Positions 53,521 through 63,037 of a stretch of 64,000 nt of DNA are shown piece by piece (the first letter of the stretch is position 1; each line of letters opens with the position of its first letter). The notes below the pieces were generated by a model, which was given only the letters and a program-made list of their open reading frames with translations, was not told the DNA's origin and did no database searches. This DNA is from Phycisphaerae bacterium (GTDB lineage Bacteria; Planctomycetota; Phycisphaerae; Phycisphaerales; SM1A02). Made by a program: the position numbers and the translations under genes. The stretch covers positions 69,504 to 133,503 of the forward strand of contig PAAJ01000012.1 of assembly GCA_002702575.1 (NCBI GenBank), in the 5' to 3' direction.

Positions 53521-54702
53521 ATGGTTCGGCAGGGTGCTGATCGTGAGATGATCGTCGAGGCAGTCGGCCTCACCAAGGTCTTCCGGGACTTCTGGATGCG
53601 TACCAAGGCGGTCGCAGTCGATCATATTGATTTTCACATCGAGCCAGGTGAAATCTTCGGCCTGCTTGGCCCGAATGGTTCAGGTAAAAGTACGACGATC
53701 AAGATGATCCTCGGCCTGCTTCACAAGACAGCAGGTCGGCTCGTGGTCTTCGGCAAGAATCCATCTGATGTCAGCATCAAGAATCGCATCGGTTTTCTGC
53801 CTGAGGAGTCCTACCTCTATCGCTTCCTGAATGCGAGAGAGACCCTCGATTACTACGGGCGACTCTTTCAGCTGGATCGCAATACGAGACGACGACGGAC
53901 GGAAGAGCTGCTCGAAATGGTCGGTTTGACCAATGTGGCCCATCGTCCGATCGGCGAATTCTCGAAGGGCATGACACGTCGTATCGGTATCGCCCAGGCG
54001 CTTGTGAACGATCCCGATTTTCTGATCCTCGATGAGCCGACCTCCGGGCTCGATCCGATCGGTACCAAGCAGGTGAAGGAGCTTCTTCTTGAACTTCGTG
54101 CGAGGAAGAAGACCATTCTTCTGAGCTCCCATCTGCTGTCGGATGTCCAGGATGTCTGCGATCGGATGGTCATGCTGTATGGCGGAACGATTCAGGCGGA
54201 GGGAACCGTCGATGAGATGCTCAAGGATTCGGAGCACACCGTCATCGAGACGCCTCGTCTCAAGCCAGAGACCATCGCTCGAGTCGAAGAGCTCATCCAG
54301 TCCATGGAAGGTGTCGCGATCGACAGCATTCGTGAGCCACGTCAGCGACTTGAGGACGTGTTCATGAACATGGTCGAGCGTGCTCGGGAGAACAAGGTGG
54401 CGACCTCCGGTGCTGCAGAGGGCGGTGCGACCGCCTCATTCCTCAAGCAGGACGATCTCGGAGATGATCTGATCGAATCACTGGTCAACGAAGCTGTCCA
54501 GGAAGATCGATCGAAACAACTCGATCAGCCAGCCGTTGAAACCGACCGGGAAGTCAGGGATCAGGTGCTCGAGAAGCTCTCCGAACCAGATCCTGTGCCG
54601 CAACAGGTGAAGGGACCTGCCCCGGAAGCACCGCGGGATGTCGACAATGACATGATCGAAGGTCTGCTGTCACCAGACGAGCGTGACAAGGAGAGCAGCT
54701 GA
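53521..54702 (+). CDS. ABC transporter ATP-binding protein
   Basis: A 393-residue ABC ATPase. Walker A GPNGSGKST is at 50-58, the signature is FSKGMTRRIGIAQ, and the Walker B LILDEPTSGLD is intact. After the ATPase (about 1-240) comes an unusual 150-residue acidic, low-complexity extension (SEPDPVPQQVKGPAPEAPRD), suited to a protein contact. The ATG at 53521 has AAGGAG 9 bases before it, so it is preferred to a TTG six bases upstream. It is followed two bases later by the large permease, forming a complete ABC-2 exporter. Confidence 0.94.
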   Translation: MVRQGADREMIVEAVGLTKVFRDFWMRTKAVAVDHIDFHIEPGEIFGLLGPNGSGKSTTIKMILGLLHKTAGRLVVFGKNPSDVSIKNRIGFLPEESYLYRFLNARETLDYYGRLFQLDRNTRRRRTEELLEMVGLTNVAHRPIGEFSKGMTRRIGIAQALVNDPDFLILDEPTSGLDPIGTKQVKELLLELRARKKTILLSSHLLSDVQDVCDRMVMLYGGTIQAEGTVDEMLKDSEHTVIETPRLKPETIARVEELIQSMEGVAIDSIREPRQRLEDVFMNMVERARENKVATSGAAEGGATASFLKQDDLGDDLIESLVNEAVQEDRSKQLDQPAVETDREVRDQVLEKLSEPDPVPQQVKGPAPEAPRDVDNDMIEGLLSPDERDKESS

Positions 54703-54704
54703 TC

Positions 54705-56777
54705 ATGAGCGCGGCTGTTGGAGCCTATCGCGGTCTTCAGAGACTCCAGGAGAAGAACTGGATTCGAATTCTGCTCAGCGTGCTGGCGCTGGGCGCCTGT
54801 GCCGGTTATTTCGTGCCGATTCTCGTCTTCAGCTACGGAGCGGAACGGGAGCAGGCGGCGATCTACCAAGCGCTGACGGGGACCGATGCCGAAACCGCTC
54901 ATCGAAAACTGCGAGATACGGGCAAGATCACCGTCGATGGTCGTGTCTACACCATTGGTGAGCAGTACATGCCCGAAATCTTCAACGAAGAAGGTCAGCT
55001 GGTCAGTCCCGATCTGGCGACCTTCGTCGCAATGAAGCCGCAGGTGGATGCCATCATGTCCTGGGCGCCGAGATGGCTGTTGATGCAGCCGGATACGACC
55101 TGGACCATCCTGACCCTGTCGTTGCTCTGGCTCTGGCTGATCATCTGGATCGGCTTGTTCGTGCCATTCCTGTTCACGCTGGTGTTGACGCTGGTGCTGT
55201 ACTTCGTCTCAGGCTGGATGGGCTTGAGGGATCTGCAGGTGGCGATCGCGGGTATCGGTCTTCTGACCTTTACGTTCCTGCTGCTCATCAGGCTGTTGTT
55301 GATTCTGCTGGCCTGGCCCAATCAGATTCTGGCCGTCGCCCATACGCTGATTCGTGAAGCGTCACGAACGCGATTGACGCTTCTGTTCATCGTCGTGGTA
55401 CTGGTGCTTCTGCCACTCCTTCCACTGACCCTGGATCCTGACTCGCATCTTCGGTTCCAGCTGCAGAACTTCATGAGTCGCAGCCTGGAATACACCTTCG
55501 CCATCGCATCCATCATGACGCTGCTGCTGGCCTGCGGGACTGTCGCCTTCGAGATTCGTGACCGTCACATCTGGCATGTCATGAGCAAGCCAGTCGGTCA
55601 CATCCAGTATCTCCTGGGCAAGTGGCTTGGCATCGTGCTTCTGAATGCCTGTCTGCTTGCAGTCGCGGGGGCCTCGGTCTTCCTGTACATCCAGTTCCTT
55701 CGGACGACGAGCACATCCACAGGCATGGCTGCCGATGAGGATCGTTTCATCGTTGCCCAGGAGCTTCTGGCTGCACGTACGGAGACCACTCCGAAACTCG
55801 AGGTTCTTGACGAGGCCACCATCGAGCTCGAGGTCGACCGGGCGATCAGCAATGATCCGGCATTCAACCAGTGGAAGCAGGACGATGTTCTGCCGATCAT
55901 CCGTGAGAAGATGAGGAATGATTTCATCGACACGATCGAGCGTTCTCAGCGATCCATTCCGCCTGCCCGAAATGGCCAGCCTGGTGCTCGCTCCTTCGTG
56001 TTCGAAGGTCTTGACATGGCGGCCCAGAAACAGGTTCCGTTGTCACTCCATTATCAGTTCATCACGATGACGGCTGACGAGCACGAGCGATACGTCGCAG
56101 GTTTCATGTTCAACGGCGACAAGGAATCCGTTCTCCTGAGGGAATACATTCCGACTGTTCCTCAGGTCGTCCGAATTCCGCCGACGTTCATCCAGCCTGA
56201 TGGGACGATGGAGATCACCATTCTCAACTACTTCGAGCCTCCGCCAGGTCGTTTCTACGGCCAGATGTTCTTCGAGAAGGGCGGACTTGAACTGCTGTAC
56301 AAGGCTGGTGGTTTCGATGCCAACTTCCTGAGGGTGATGCTCATCCTGCTCATCAAGCTCGGTGTCCTCGCCGCATTGGGGGTGTTCTTCGCGACCTTCC
56401 TCAACTTCCCCGTGGCCTGTCTGACTGCCTTCACGCTGTTCATCGGCGGTCAGATGGCACCGTTCCTTGCCAGCTCGCTCGAGGTCTACTGGCCCGAGTC
56501 CACGGACAAGGTGGACTGGGAGAACATCGGTCAGGTGATCAAGTGGGGCTTCGAGTCCGGAATCCGCGGCCTGGCCCAGGGCATGGTCTTCATGCTGGGG
56601 GCCTTCGGGGAATATCATCCCGTCGGATTGCTCGTTGAAGGCCGTTTGGTCAGCTGGAAATCGGTTTTCATGAGTTTCCTGCGACTTGAACTGATCTGGG
56701 GCGGGCTCGCGCTCGTACTGGGTTGGCTGGTGCTGCGTTCACGCCAATTGGCCATCTACAGCGGTGGTCAGGGGTAA
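54705..56777 (+). CDS. Large ABC-2-type permease
   Basis: A 690-residue membrane protein. Helix 1 is near residues 22-44 (ILLSVLALGACAGYFVPILVFSYG), three more lie at about 125-225, and others at about 228-320 and 540-660. The region between about 330 and 530 is a large periplasmic loop. It lacks the standard short ABC-2 length (about 250-400), so the loop is an extra. It would form the channel with the ATPase two bases upstream. The end runs into the start of the next gene with a 17-base gap. Confidence 0.85.
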   Translation: MSAAVGAYRGLQRLQEKNWIRILLSVLALGACAGYFVPILVFSYGAEREQAAIYQALTGTDAETAHRKLRDTGKITVDGRVYTIGEQYMPEIFNEEGQLVSPDLATFVAMKPQVDAIMSWAPRWLLMQPDTTWTILTLSLLWLWLIIWIGLFVPFLFTLVLTLVLYFVSGWMGLRDLQVAIAGIGLLTFTFLLLIRLLLILLAWPNQILAVAHTLIREASRTRLTLLFIVVVLVLLPLLPLTLDPDSHLRFQLQNFMSRSLEYTFAIASIMTLLLACGTVAFEIRDRHIWHVMSKPVGHIQYLLGKWLGIVLLNACLLAVAGASVFLYIQFLRTTSTSTGMAADEDRFIVAQELLAARTETTPKLEVLDEATIELEVDRAISNDPAFNQWKQDDVLPIIREKMRNDFIDTIERSQRSIPPARNGQPGARSFVFEGLDMAAQKQVPLSLHYQFITMTADEHERYVAGFMFNGDKESVLLREYIPTVPQVVRIPPTFIQPDGTMEITILNYFEPPPGRFYGQMFFEKGGLELLYKAGGFDANFLRVMLILLIKLGVLAALGVFFATFLNFPVACLTAFTLFIGGQMAPFLASSLEVYWPESTDKVDWENIGQVIKWGFESGIRGLAQGMVFMLGAFGEYHPVGLLVEGRLVSWKSVFMSFLRLELIWGGLALVLGWLVLRSRQLAIYSGGQG

Positions 56778-56794
56778 TTTGACCAGAGGATTCC

Positions 56795-58777
56795 ATGGGA
56801 CGAGATCGCATCATTCAACTGGCCATGTGTGTCGTCGTCGTTGCGGGGCTTGCCGTCGGCGGCGGGTTGCTGGGGAATCTCATCGAGACTTCCGAGCGAC
56901 GAGCCCTCCGATATACGGACAACGCAGATGAGAACATGCCGCCATTTGTTGCGATCGGAACAGCCATCGGTGCCTTCCGTGGGTTGATCGTCGATTATCT
57001 CTGGATCAAGGCCAACTTGATGGTGGAGCGTGGTCAGTACTACCAGGTGATGGAGGATACGGATCTCATCACCAAGCTTCAGCCTCGATTCGCACCGGTC
57101 TGGGTCTTCCATGGCCACAACCTGGCCTACAACATTTCCGTTGCGACCAATACGCCACAGGAACGTTGGGAATGGGTGCAGGCTGGTGTCGATCTCGTTC
57201 GAAACAAGGGTCTTCGATACAACCCAAACGACATGGAGCTGCACAAGGAATTGGCCTTCTGGCTCGGCCACAAGGTCGGCGGCGTCTCGGATGATGCGCA
57301 TCTCTACTACAAGCGCGAGTGGGCCCGGGACTGGCACAATCTCCTTGGTGAGCCTCCAATGGAACAGGACGCCCGTGAGGCGTGGATCCAGGAAATCGCA
57401 GATGCGCCTGACACCATCGAAGCCGCCATTGAGCGTACGCCTGAGGTGGCGGAGCTTCTGGAGCGGCTTGATCAAGGTGTCGATTCCATCGATGAGACGT
57501 TCGGCTTCGAGGCAGACAAGCGTTTTCTCGAGCTGCACGCCCTCTGGGAGGCGGTCAATCAGCAGTCCTACATCGCGGAGCAGCTTGGATTCAGTGATGA
57601 ACTGGATCGGCAGGGTTCCAGAATGTTCCGTCTCTTCAATGAGCTTCATGCGGATCCTCGTTTCGACGAGGCCTGGGTCACCTTGCTGAATCAGGTTCGC
57701 AAGCAGGTCCTCAGGGACGAATACAACATGGACCCGGATCTGATGGCGCAGTACACACGGGAAGTGGGGCCGATCGACTGGCGACATCCTCATGCCCATT
57801 CCTACTACTGGGCACGTCGCGGCTCCGATCTCGGCGAATTCAGGTCGCTGTCTGAGCGCGATGAGACGCTTCGTATCAACAACGATCGCCAGCAGGCTCA
57901 CGCGCTGCAGGCACTTGCTCGAACCGGGCGGATCTACTTCGATCCCTTCTCTCCGGGGTACCCGGGTCAGGCTCCCGAGCCCAGATTCATCGACACCATC
58001 GATGACCACTTCGAGCGTTTCTACATCAAGTACTTCGATGCCAAGGGCGCAGGTGGCGAGACCTTCATCGCCTTCATCAAGAACTTCCTCTCCAGTGCCA
58101 TTCGCGAGATGTATCGGTACGGTGAGATTGAACGTGCCCAGGAAATGCTGGATCTGCTCGACGCCCGATTCGGTCGTGGCGGTTTCCCTCCCAATGCCCA
58201 GTACGCCGTCGACCTGGATGTCTTCGTTGCCAAGGAGACCCAGGGCGAATACGAGCGACAGCCGCACATGGCGCCTGCTGACGTGATCGGTTCGCTCCGA
58301 TACGGCTTCCGGGTCGGTGTTGGCGAGAACCGTCCCGAGGTGTACAGGGAAGCGACTGAATTCGCCAAGTGGGTGACGGAGTTCTTCCGTGGTAGTGACA
58401 ATGTCAACTTCACGACCAAGATGGGTATCGGAAGACTTCGGGACATTCTGACCACGTTGGACAAGAGTGCCGAAATCGCCTTCATCCAGTTGATGCTCGA
58501 TCCCATGGTTCCATTCGAGGAACGGATCACCATCTGGTCGCAGATTGATGACATGGAGCCCGAGCTTCGTGTCCGGGTCTATGACCAGCTCATCCAGCCG
58601 TTGTCACAGCAGTTTGCCGGGAGTCCGCTCGCACAGGCGATGACGCTTCAGGAAGCCTTCCCGCAGCCACCGAATCTGGAGGCCTTCCGACGACAGATGG
58701 CACTGGAGCGTGAGGCCGAACGGGATGCTCAGGAAAGTCTCGATACCGGTGCGAAGATCAAGTCGCTGGGCGACTGA
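56795..58777 (+). CDS. Membrane-anchored helical protein of the SPFH/ABC operon
   Basis: A 660-residue protein with one N-terminal membrane helix (MCVVVVAGLAVGGGLLGNLI, about 11-30). The rest is predicted soluble and alpha-helical, with a conserved-looking opening (VAIGTAIGAFRGLIVDYLWIKANLMVERGQYYQVMEDTDLITKLQPRF) that resembles TPR-like repeats seen in planctomycete membrane proteins. No enzyme motif was seen. It ends the operon and converges with the FAH-family gene, whose stop lies five bases away. Confidence 0.78.
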   Translation: MGRDRIIQLAMCVVVVAGLAVGGGLLGNLIETSERRALRYTDNADENMPPFVAIGTAIGAFRGLIVDYLWIKANLMVERGQYYQVMEDTDLITKLQPRFAPVWVFHGHNLAYNISVATNTPQERWEWVQAGVDLVRNKGLRYNPNDMELHKELAFWLGHKVGGVSDDAHLYYKREWARDWHNLLGEPPMEQDAREAWIQEIADAPDTIEAAIERTPEVAELLERLDQGVDSIDETFGFEADKRFLELHALWEAVNQQSYIAEQLGFSDELDRQGSRMFRLFNELHADPRFDEAWVTLLNQVRKQVLRDEYNMDPDLMAQYTREVGPIDWRHPHAHSYYWARRGSDLGEFRSLSERDETLRINNDRQQAHALQALARTGRIYFDPFSPGYPGQAPEPRFIDTIDDHFERFYIKYFDAKGAGGETFIAFIKNFLSSAIREMYRYGEIERAQEMLDLLDARFGRGGFPPNAQYAVDLDVFVAKETQGEYERQPHMAPADVIGSLRYGFRVGVGENRPEVYREATEFAKWVTEFFRGSDNVNFTTKMGIGRLRDILTTLDKSAEIAFIQLMLDPMVPFEERITIWSQIDDMEPELRVRVYDQLIQPLSQQFAGSPLAQAMTLQEAFPQPPNLEAFRRQMALEREAERDAQESLDTGAKIKSLGD

Positions 58778-58782
58778 GTCGA

Positions 58783-59439
58783 CTATCCACGGCGGACTTT
58801 GTTGGATACCGATCCAACACCTTCGATGTTGATCACGACGGTGTCGCCTTCATCCAGAAATCGGGGTGGTGTGCGGCCAGCACCGACACCGGAAGGCGTT
58901 CCCGTCATCAGGATGGTGCCACCCGGCAGGGTCATGCCTCGACTGAGCTCCACGAGAAGATCGATGACCGGGAAGATCATGTCTGCAGTCGAGCCTTCCT
59001 GCATGATTTCGCCATTGATGGTGGTGGTCAGCTGGAGCTGCTGAGGATCAGCTACTTGAGAAGCTTCGATCACGTTTCCAATCGGGCAGAAGGTGTCGAA
59101 GCTCTTGCCGCGAATCCACTGTCCGCCCGATCCCTTCTTCTGCCACCACCTGGCCGTGACGTCATTGGCGGCCGCATAGCCACGAATGGCTTCCCGGGCA
59201 CTGGTCGGGGTGGCATCCCGAAGATCACGCCCCAGGATGACCGCCAGTTCGCCTTCGAAGTCGATCTCGGGTCCATGTTGTTCGCAGATGGGGGGGATGA
59301 TGATGTCATTGCCGTCTTCAATGACCGAAGCGGGATTCTTCATGAAGACTGTCGGGCGTTCCGGTGGCGTACCACCCATCTCGCGGGCATGGTCCTCGTA
59401 GTTGCGTCCGATGCAGAGGATGAGGGGAGGGCGGTTCAT
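58783..59439 (-). CDS. Fumarylacetoacetate hydrolase (FAH) family protein
   Basis: A 218-residue FAH-fold enzyme. The metal-binding pattern is present: [14 protein letters not shown], then [24 protein letters not shown] and [10 protein letters not shown]. The family includes acylpyruvases and 2-hydroxyhepta-2,4-diene-1,7-dioate isomerases; the likely role is hydrolysis of an acylpyruvate such as acylpyruvate/oxaloacetate decarboxylation. The start at [18 protein letters not shown] is the family N-terminus. It overlaps yidD by four bases and is the last gene of the rnpA-yidD unit. Confidence 0.9.
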   Translation of the reverse strand: MNRPPLILCIGRNYEDHAREMGGTPPERPTVFMKNPASVIEDGNDIIIPPICEQHGPEIDFEGELAVILGRDLRDATPTSAREAIRGYAAANDVTARWWQKKGSGGQWIRGKSFDTFCPIGNVIEASQVADPQQLQLTTTINGEIMQEGSTADMIFPVIDLLVELSRGMTLPGGTILMTGTPSGVGAGRTPPRFLDEGDTVVINIEGVGSVSNKVRRG

Positions 59440-59732
59440 TCTTCTGGATCTCCTGATCGTTCCGGCTTCGAAGGTGAGTCTGGAACGGGGTCGTATCCGG
59501 CTGTTCCGAGTGGATGGCAGCGAGAGAGCCTGCGAATCGCAAGCCAGCAACCGCGAATGGCGCCATGTCGCTGAATCGCCTCGACAGCATATCGTGAACA
59601 CGTGGGATGAAATCGACAGTGCTGGCCGATCAGGGGGCTCAGGGTCGCCTGGTAGATCCTGATGAATCCGATGCAGATTCTGGCAGCCAGACTGATGGAT
59701 GTGGGTTGTTCTGGATCAGTGGTCGATGTCAT
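59436..59732 (-). CDS. yidD: Membrane protein insertion efficiency factor YidD
   Basis: A 98-residue YidD. The conserved core is intact ([34 protein letters not shown], residues about 22-60) with the Cys pair. The N- and C-termini are longer than usual, and the last 20 residues are acidic/proline-rich. It helps YidC-type insertion at the inner membrane. It overlaps rnpA and the FAH gene by four bases each, so the three form a tight unit. Confidence 0.95.
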   Translation of the reverse strand: MTSTTDPEQPTSISLAARICIGFIRIYQATLSPLIGQHCRFHPTCSRYAVEAIQRHGAIRGCWLAIRRLSRCHPLGTAGYDPVPDSPSKPERSGDPEE

Positions 59733-60073
59733 CGTGTGCGACTGGCCTTCTCAATGGCCCGATCAAGCAGAGCCTGGTATTCGTCCATGTGGAAAGCCTT
59801 GTGGGCTCGAACGGTCACGACCAGATCGTAGCCTGTTCGATCCTGCCTGGGCATCTGTCGAAACGCCTCCCGCAGCCTGCGTTTCAGGCGATTGCGTCCA
59901 ACGGCATTGCCCGCATGACGCGGAACCGACAGGCCGAGACGGTCATGTTCCAGGCCGTTTGCGATTGCGTGAATTCGAATCGGTCCCCGATGCAGTGAAA
60001 TGCCGTCCGAGTAGGCCTTCTCGAACTGATGGCTTTTGAGCAAGCGGCGTGATCTCTTGAATGCGAACTCCAT
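59729..60073 (-). CDS. rnpA: Ribonuclease P protein component
   Basis: A 114-residue RNase P protein that assists the ribozyme in trimming tRNA 5' ends. The RNR motif is intact ([17 protein letters not shown]), and the N-terminal [15 protein letters not shown] is typical. It is preceded two bases upstream by the ClC gene instead of rpmH, and followed by yidD. Confidence 0.95.
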   Translation of the reverse strand: MEFAFKRSRRLLKSHQFEKAYSDGISLHRGPIRIHAIANGLEHDRLGLSVPRHAGNAVGRNRLKRRLREAFRQMPRQDRTGYDLVVTVRAHKAFHMDEYQALLDRAIEKASRTR

Positions 60074-60075
60074 GA

Positions 60076-61890
60076 TCAGTCATCCTGATCCAGTGCTGAT
60101 TGATAGCGTCGCATCAATTGTGAGCGGGTCACCATGCCGAGAATCGTATGGTTGTTCTCGTTCAGGACTGCCAGGGATTCGGAGTCGCATCGAGAGAACT
60201 TCTGGAGGACCATGTCGAGGGGTTCATCGGGTGTGACCGTCGGCATGTTGTTTCGTTGAAGTTCATTCACCTGAAGTAGGGGTATGGCCTCTCGATAGAC
60301 GAGTGCTGCCTTGAGATCCTCGGCGGTGACCATGCCTGCATAGTCGCCTTCCTCATCGGTGACGACGAAGTCCATGGCTCCACTCTGTTCGGTCAATTCG
60401 AGAAGTCTTGCGGCCGTTTCCGTACTGGAGATTGTCGTCGTCTTCTTGATGGTCAAATCCGCGACGGTCATCTTTCGCAGGATGGTCAGATCGCTCATCG
60501 AACCTGAGTGCAGTCCGGCTGCTCTGAGTTTGGCACTGTAGATGCTGTCACGACACAGCCATCTGGCAAGCAAGGTGCTCACGACCGCGGCAAACATCAG
60601 CGGCATGATGACATCGTACGACCGTGTCAGTTCATAGACGATGAGGATGGCGGTCAATGGGGCATGCGTCGTAGCAGCCACGACGGCAGCCATTCCGACC
60701 AAGGCGAACTGTGCGGGTGTTCCATTGGGCAGCCAGCCCATGGATTCCACGCCGATACCGACCAGGGCTCCGACACTTGCTCCAATGAGAAGAGATGGCG
60801 CGAACAGGCCTCCAGCGCCTCCCGAGCCGATCGTCAAAGAGGTGCCGATCAGTTTCAGGATGAATGTCGCCAGAAGGACCAGGGCAAGAAGTCCGGCCCC
60901 ATTCGAGAGGGCGCCTTCCTCCTGGGTTCCATAGAGGGCTGGATCCAGCAGGCCCGTGATGGTGGAATAGCCATTGCCGTAGAACGACGGGAGTTCATCC
61001 ATGCCGGCCAGCAGGACGAACGGAAGCCCGATGCATCCAAGCAGCAGACCACCACAGGCGGGTTTCAGAAGGGTGGGAATCGCCAGGCGATCAAACCACT
61101 TGGTTGTCATCGTCAGGCATTGGATGAAAGTGACCGCGGCCAATCCGCAGAGTACCCCCAGCAGCAGATACAGAGGAAGGGATGCGATGTGGAAAGGACC
61201 TTCTTGCTCGGTGAAGCCATCTCCCAGTTCGAAGATGGCCTCGTCATGAAGGATCCCCTGTGTCGCGGCAGCGGCCACGACGGACGAAATCACAATGGGT
61301 GTGAAGGTGCGCAGTGAAAAATCCCTCAGCAGAATCTCCATGACAAAGAAGATGCCTGCGATGGGTGCGTTGAAGACTGCGGCAATGCCGGCAGCGGCAC
61401 CGCATCCGAGCAATGTCGTTGTCGACTGCGTGCTGGAATGCAGCATTCGGCCGCCATTCGATCCCATGACGCCACCAATGGTCGCAATGGGACCTTCCGC
61501 TCCTGCTGATCCGCCCGATGCAATCGTCAGAGAGGAGTTGATCCACTGCTGGACAGCGACCTTGAATCGGATTCGGCCTCTCTGACGTCTGACGCCGTAG
61601 ATGATCGTGGTCACGCCAGGTCCGACGTGCGGTGCCCGAATGACGGCTCGGACGAGACCGACCAGGAGGCCTCCGATGGCCGGGACGAGGAGGATGTAAA
61701 GCCAGAAGAGTGGTGAGTTGGCCAGAGCGTCACCGGCCCCTTCGGCCCATCTCAGCGGGGCGATGAAGAGGGTGGCTACGAGGGCCATGAGCAGCCCGAT
61801 AATGACTGCCGCAACCAGAAGGTGCCAGTCGCGGCGAAAGCCCAGCCTGTGGCTGATCTTTCTGATCATTCTGGTGGTTGAATAGCTCAT
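60076..61890 (-). CDS. ClC-family chloride channel/transporter with CBS domains
   Basis: A 604-residue ClC protein with about ten membrane helices and two C-terminal CBS domains (about 485-600). Motifs: GPGVTTII (in place of GSGIPE), SAGAEGPIATIGG (the G-x-EGP glutamate is kept, so proton exchange is possible), GAAAGIAAVFNAPIAG, and GSGGAGGLFAPSLLIGA. The CBS region may bind adenine nucleotides. I chose MSYSTTRM; no Shine-Dalgarno was seen, so the start is open. It is the first gene of the ClC-rnpA-yidD-FAH unit, and its start diverges from rpoZ. Confidence 0.92.
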   Translation of the reverse strand: MSYSTTRMIRKISHRLGFRRDWHLLVAAVIIGLLMALVATLFIAPLRWAEGAGDALANSPLFWLYILLVPAIGGLLVGLVRAVIRAPHVGPGVTTIIYGVRRQRGRIRFKVAVQQWINSSLTIASGGSAGAEGPIATIGGVMGSNGGRMLHSSTQSTTTLLGCGAAAGIAAVFNAPIAGIFFVMEILLRDFSLRTFTPIVISSVVAAAATQGILHDEAIFELGDGFTEQEGPFHIASLPLYLLLGVLCGLAAVTFIQCLTMTTKWFDRLAIPTLLKPACGGLLLGCIGLPFVLLAGMDELPSFYGNGYSTITGLLDPALYGTQEEGALSNGAGLLALVLLATFILKLIGTSLTIGSGGAGGLFAPSLLIGASVGALVGIGVESMGWLPNGTPAQFALVGMAAVVAATTHAPLTAILIVYELTRSYDVIMPLMFAAVVSTLLARWLCRDSIYSAKLRAAGLHSGSMSDLTILRKMTVADLTIKKTTTISSTETAARLLELTEQSGAMDFVVTDEEGDYAGMVTAEDLKAALVYREAIPLLQVNELQRNNMPTVTPDEPLDMVLQKFSRCDSESLAVLNENNHTILGMVTRSQLMRRYQSALDQDD

Positions 61891-61980
61891 GGGAAGGTGC
61901 TCTGGCGGATGCTCCGCCACGACTATCGGCCAAAAGATCGGCAGCATATCACCCATCGGGGGGGTGTTCGGCGCCGGTGA

Positions 61981-62009
61981 TCGACAATTTTCCCCGGATG
62001 GGGTAAGAT
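61981..62009 (+). promoter_or_regulatory. Promoter of rpoZ
   Basis: TCGACA (61981-61986), 17 bases, then TAAGAT (62004-62009). This is a good match to a principal-sigma promoter, with five of six positions at -35. It lies 80 bases before the rpoZ ATG. Confidence 0.55.
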
Positions 62010-62088
62010 CAGCGACTTGGCGGATTTGGGGCGTGAGACCTCCGATTCCGCCTGTCCACGGCCAGGCACATCATTGGAGCACCAGGAC

Positions 62089-62334
62089 ATGATCGAAGCA
62101 TTGAGAAGCGACGAGATCATCCACCGTTTGGGCGGTCGATTCAAGCTTTGTGCGTTGATTCAGCGGCGACTCAAGGAGCTCGTCGTCGATGGCGCTCGTC
62201 CCCTCGTGGAGCGTGAGGGTCGTACCGACCTCGAGCTGGTCATCGAGGAGATCACCCAGGGCAAGATCGTGCCGGAGTGGGTTGATGCCACTGACGAGAA
62301 GGCGTCTACTGGGCCAGGTTGGCCTGTAGAGTAG
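62089..62334 (+). CDS. rpoZ: RNA polymerase omega subunit
   Basis: An 81-residue protein with the omega pattern: an opening LRSDEIIHRLGGRFKLCALIQRRLKELV, then PLVEREGRTDLELVIEEITQGKIVPEW. Omega stabilises beta-prime folding. It is a weak-sequence family, so the call also rests on its place before a coaBC-type gene, which is the usual order. The start at 62089 is chosen for the GGAG upstream and family length; the open frame goes 24 codons further up. Confidence 0.75.
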   Translation: MIEALRSDEIIHRLGGRFKLCALIQRRLKELVVDGARPLVEREGRTDLELVIEEITQGKIVPEWVDATDEKASTGPGWPVE

Positions 62335-62369
62335 AGTCTCGAAGGCACGCCCCCGGGAGACCGGGCTGT

Positions 62370-62957
62370 ATGACATCTCAAGCCAACATGTCTGATCAAG
62401 ATCCAGATCCGGGGAGAATCCTCATCGGGGTTTGTGGTGGCATTGCCGCCTACAAGATGTGTGAGGTTGTGAGCACGCTGATCAAGCGTGGGGATGACGT
62501 GACCGTTGCCATGACGCGGGATGCCACTCGCTTCGTGGGAGAGGTGACTTTTCAGTCATTGAGCAGTCGACCTGTCTACAAGGATCCTTGGGGCCACCCC
62601 GAAGCACTCGAATCCCCTCATATCTCATTGGCGCGACAGGCAGATGTGATGCTCATCGCGCCCTGTACGATGGATATGCTCGCCCGTCTGGTTTCTGGAC
62701 ATGCAGATGATCCAGTGAGTCTGCTGGCCGCATCCATAGACAGGTCTCGGTGTCCCGTGCTTCTGGCACCTTCCATGAATGAGACGATGCTGTCCCAGTC
62801 ATCGACTCGTCGCAATCTGGCTCAGCTCAAGGACGACGGTTTCGATGTGATCGAGCCCGAAGAGGGCTGGCAGGCATGTCGAAGTGAAGGAGCCGGCAGA
62901 CTGCCCGAGCCGGCAGTTCTCGTATCGGCATTGGACGAGGCGCTCAGGCGAGCCTGA
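62370..62957 (+). CDS. coaC: Flavoprotein, phosphopantothenoylcysteine decarboxylase (CoaC-like)
   Basis: A 195-residue HFCD-family flavoprotein (ILIGVCGGIAAYKMCEVVSTLIKRG; catalytic His in SPHISLA; PSMNETM substrate-clamp motif). It decarboxylates phosphopantothenoylcysteine in CoA synthesis. The coaB synthetase domain, usually fused C-terminally in bacteria, is absent, so a separate coaB must exist elsewhere. GGGAG lies upstream of the ATG. It follows rpoZ with a 35-base gap. Confidence 0.88.
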   Translation: MTSQANMSDQDPDPGRILIGVCGGIAAYKMCEVVSTLIKRGDDVTVAMTRDATRFVGEVTFQSLSSRPVYKDPWGHPEALESPHISLARQADVMLIAPCTMDMLARLVSGHADDPVSLLAASIDRSRCPVLLAPSMNETMLSQSSTRRNLAQLKDDGFDVIEPEEGWQACRSEGAGRLPEPAVLVSALDEALRRA

Positions 62958-62974
62958 AGCGGCAAGTCATCAAT

Positions 62975-63006
62975 GAAAAAAGCCCCGGACGTGGATCGCC
63001 CGGGGC
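62975..63006 (-). terminator. Intrinsic terminator of the sigma factor gene
   Basis: GCCCCGG (62982-62988) pairs with CCGGGGC (63000-63006) around an 11-base loop; on the minus strand TTTTTTC follows. It lies about 30 bases after the sigma factor stop. Confidence 0.85.
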
Positions 63007-63037
63007 CCTGTTCAATGCTTTCTGATCGCAGCGGCTG

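Noticed and set aside
56768..58267. A 499-codon antisense frame over the helical protein of the SPFH operon
   Set aside because: A shadow of a sense gene in tight operon context with matching stop-start spacing.
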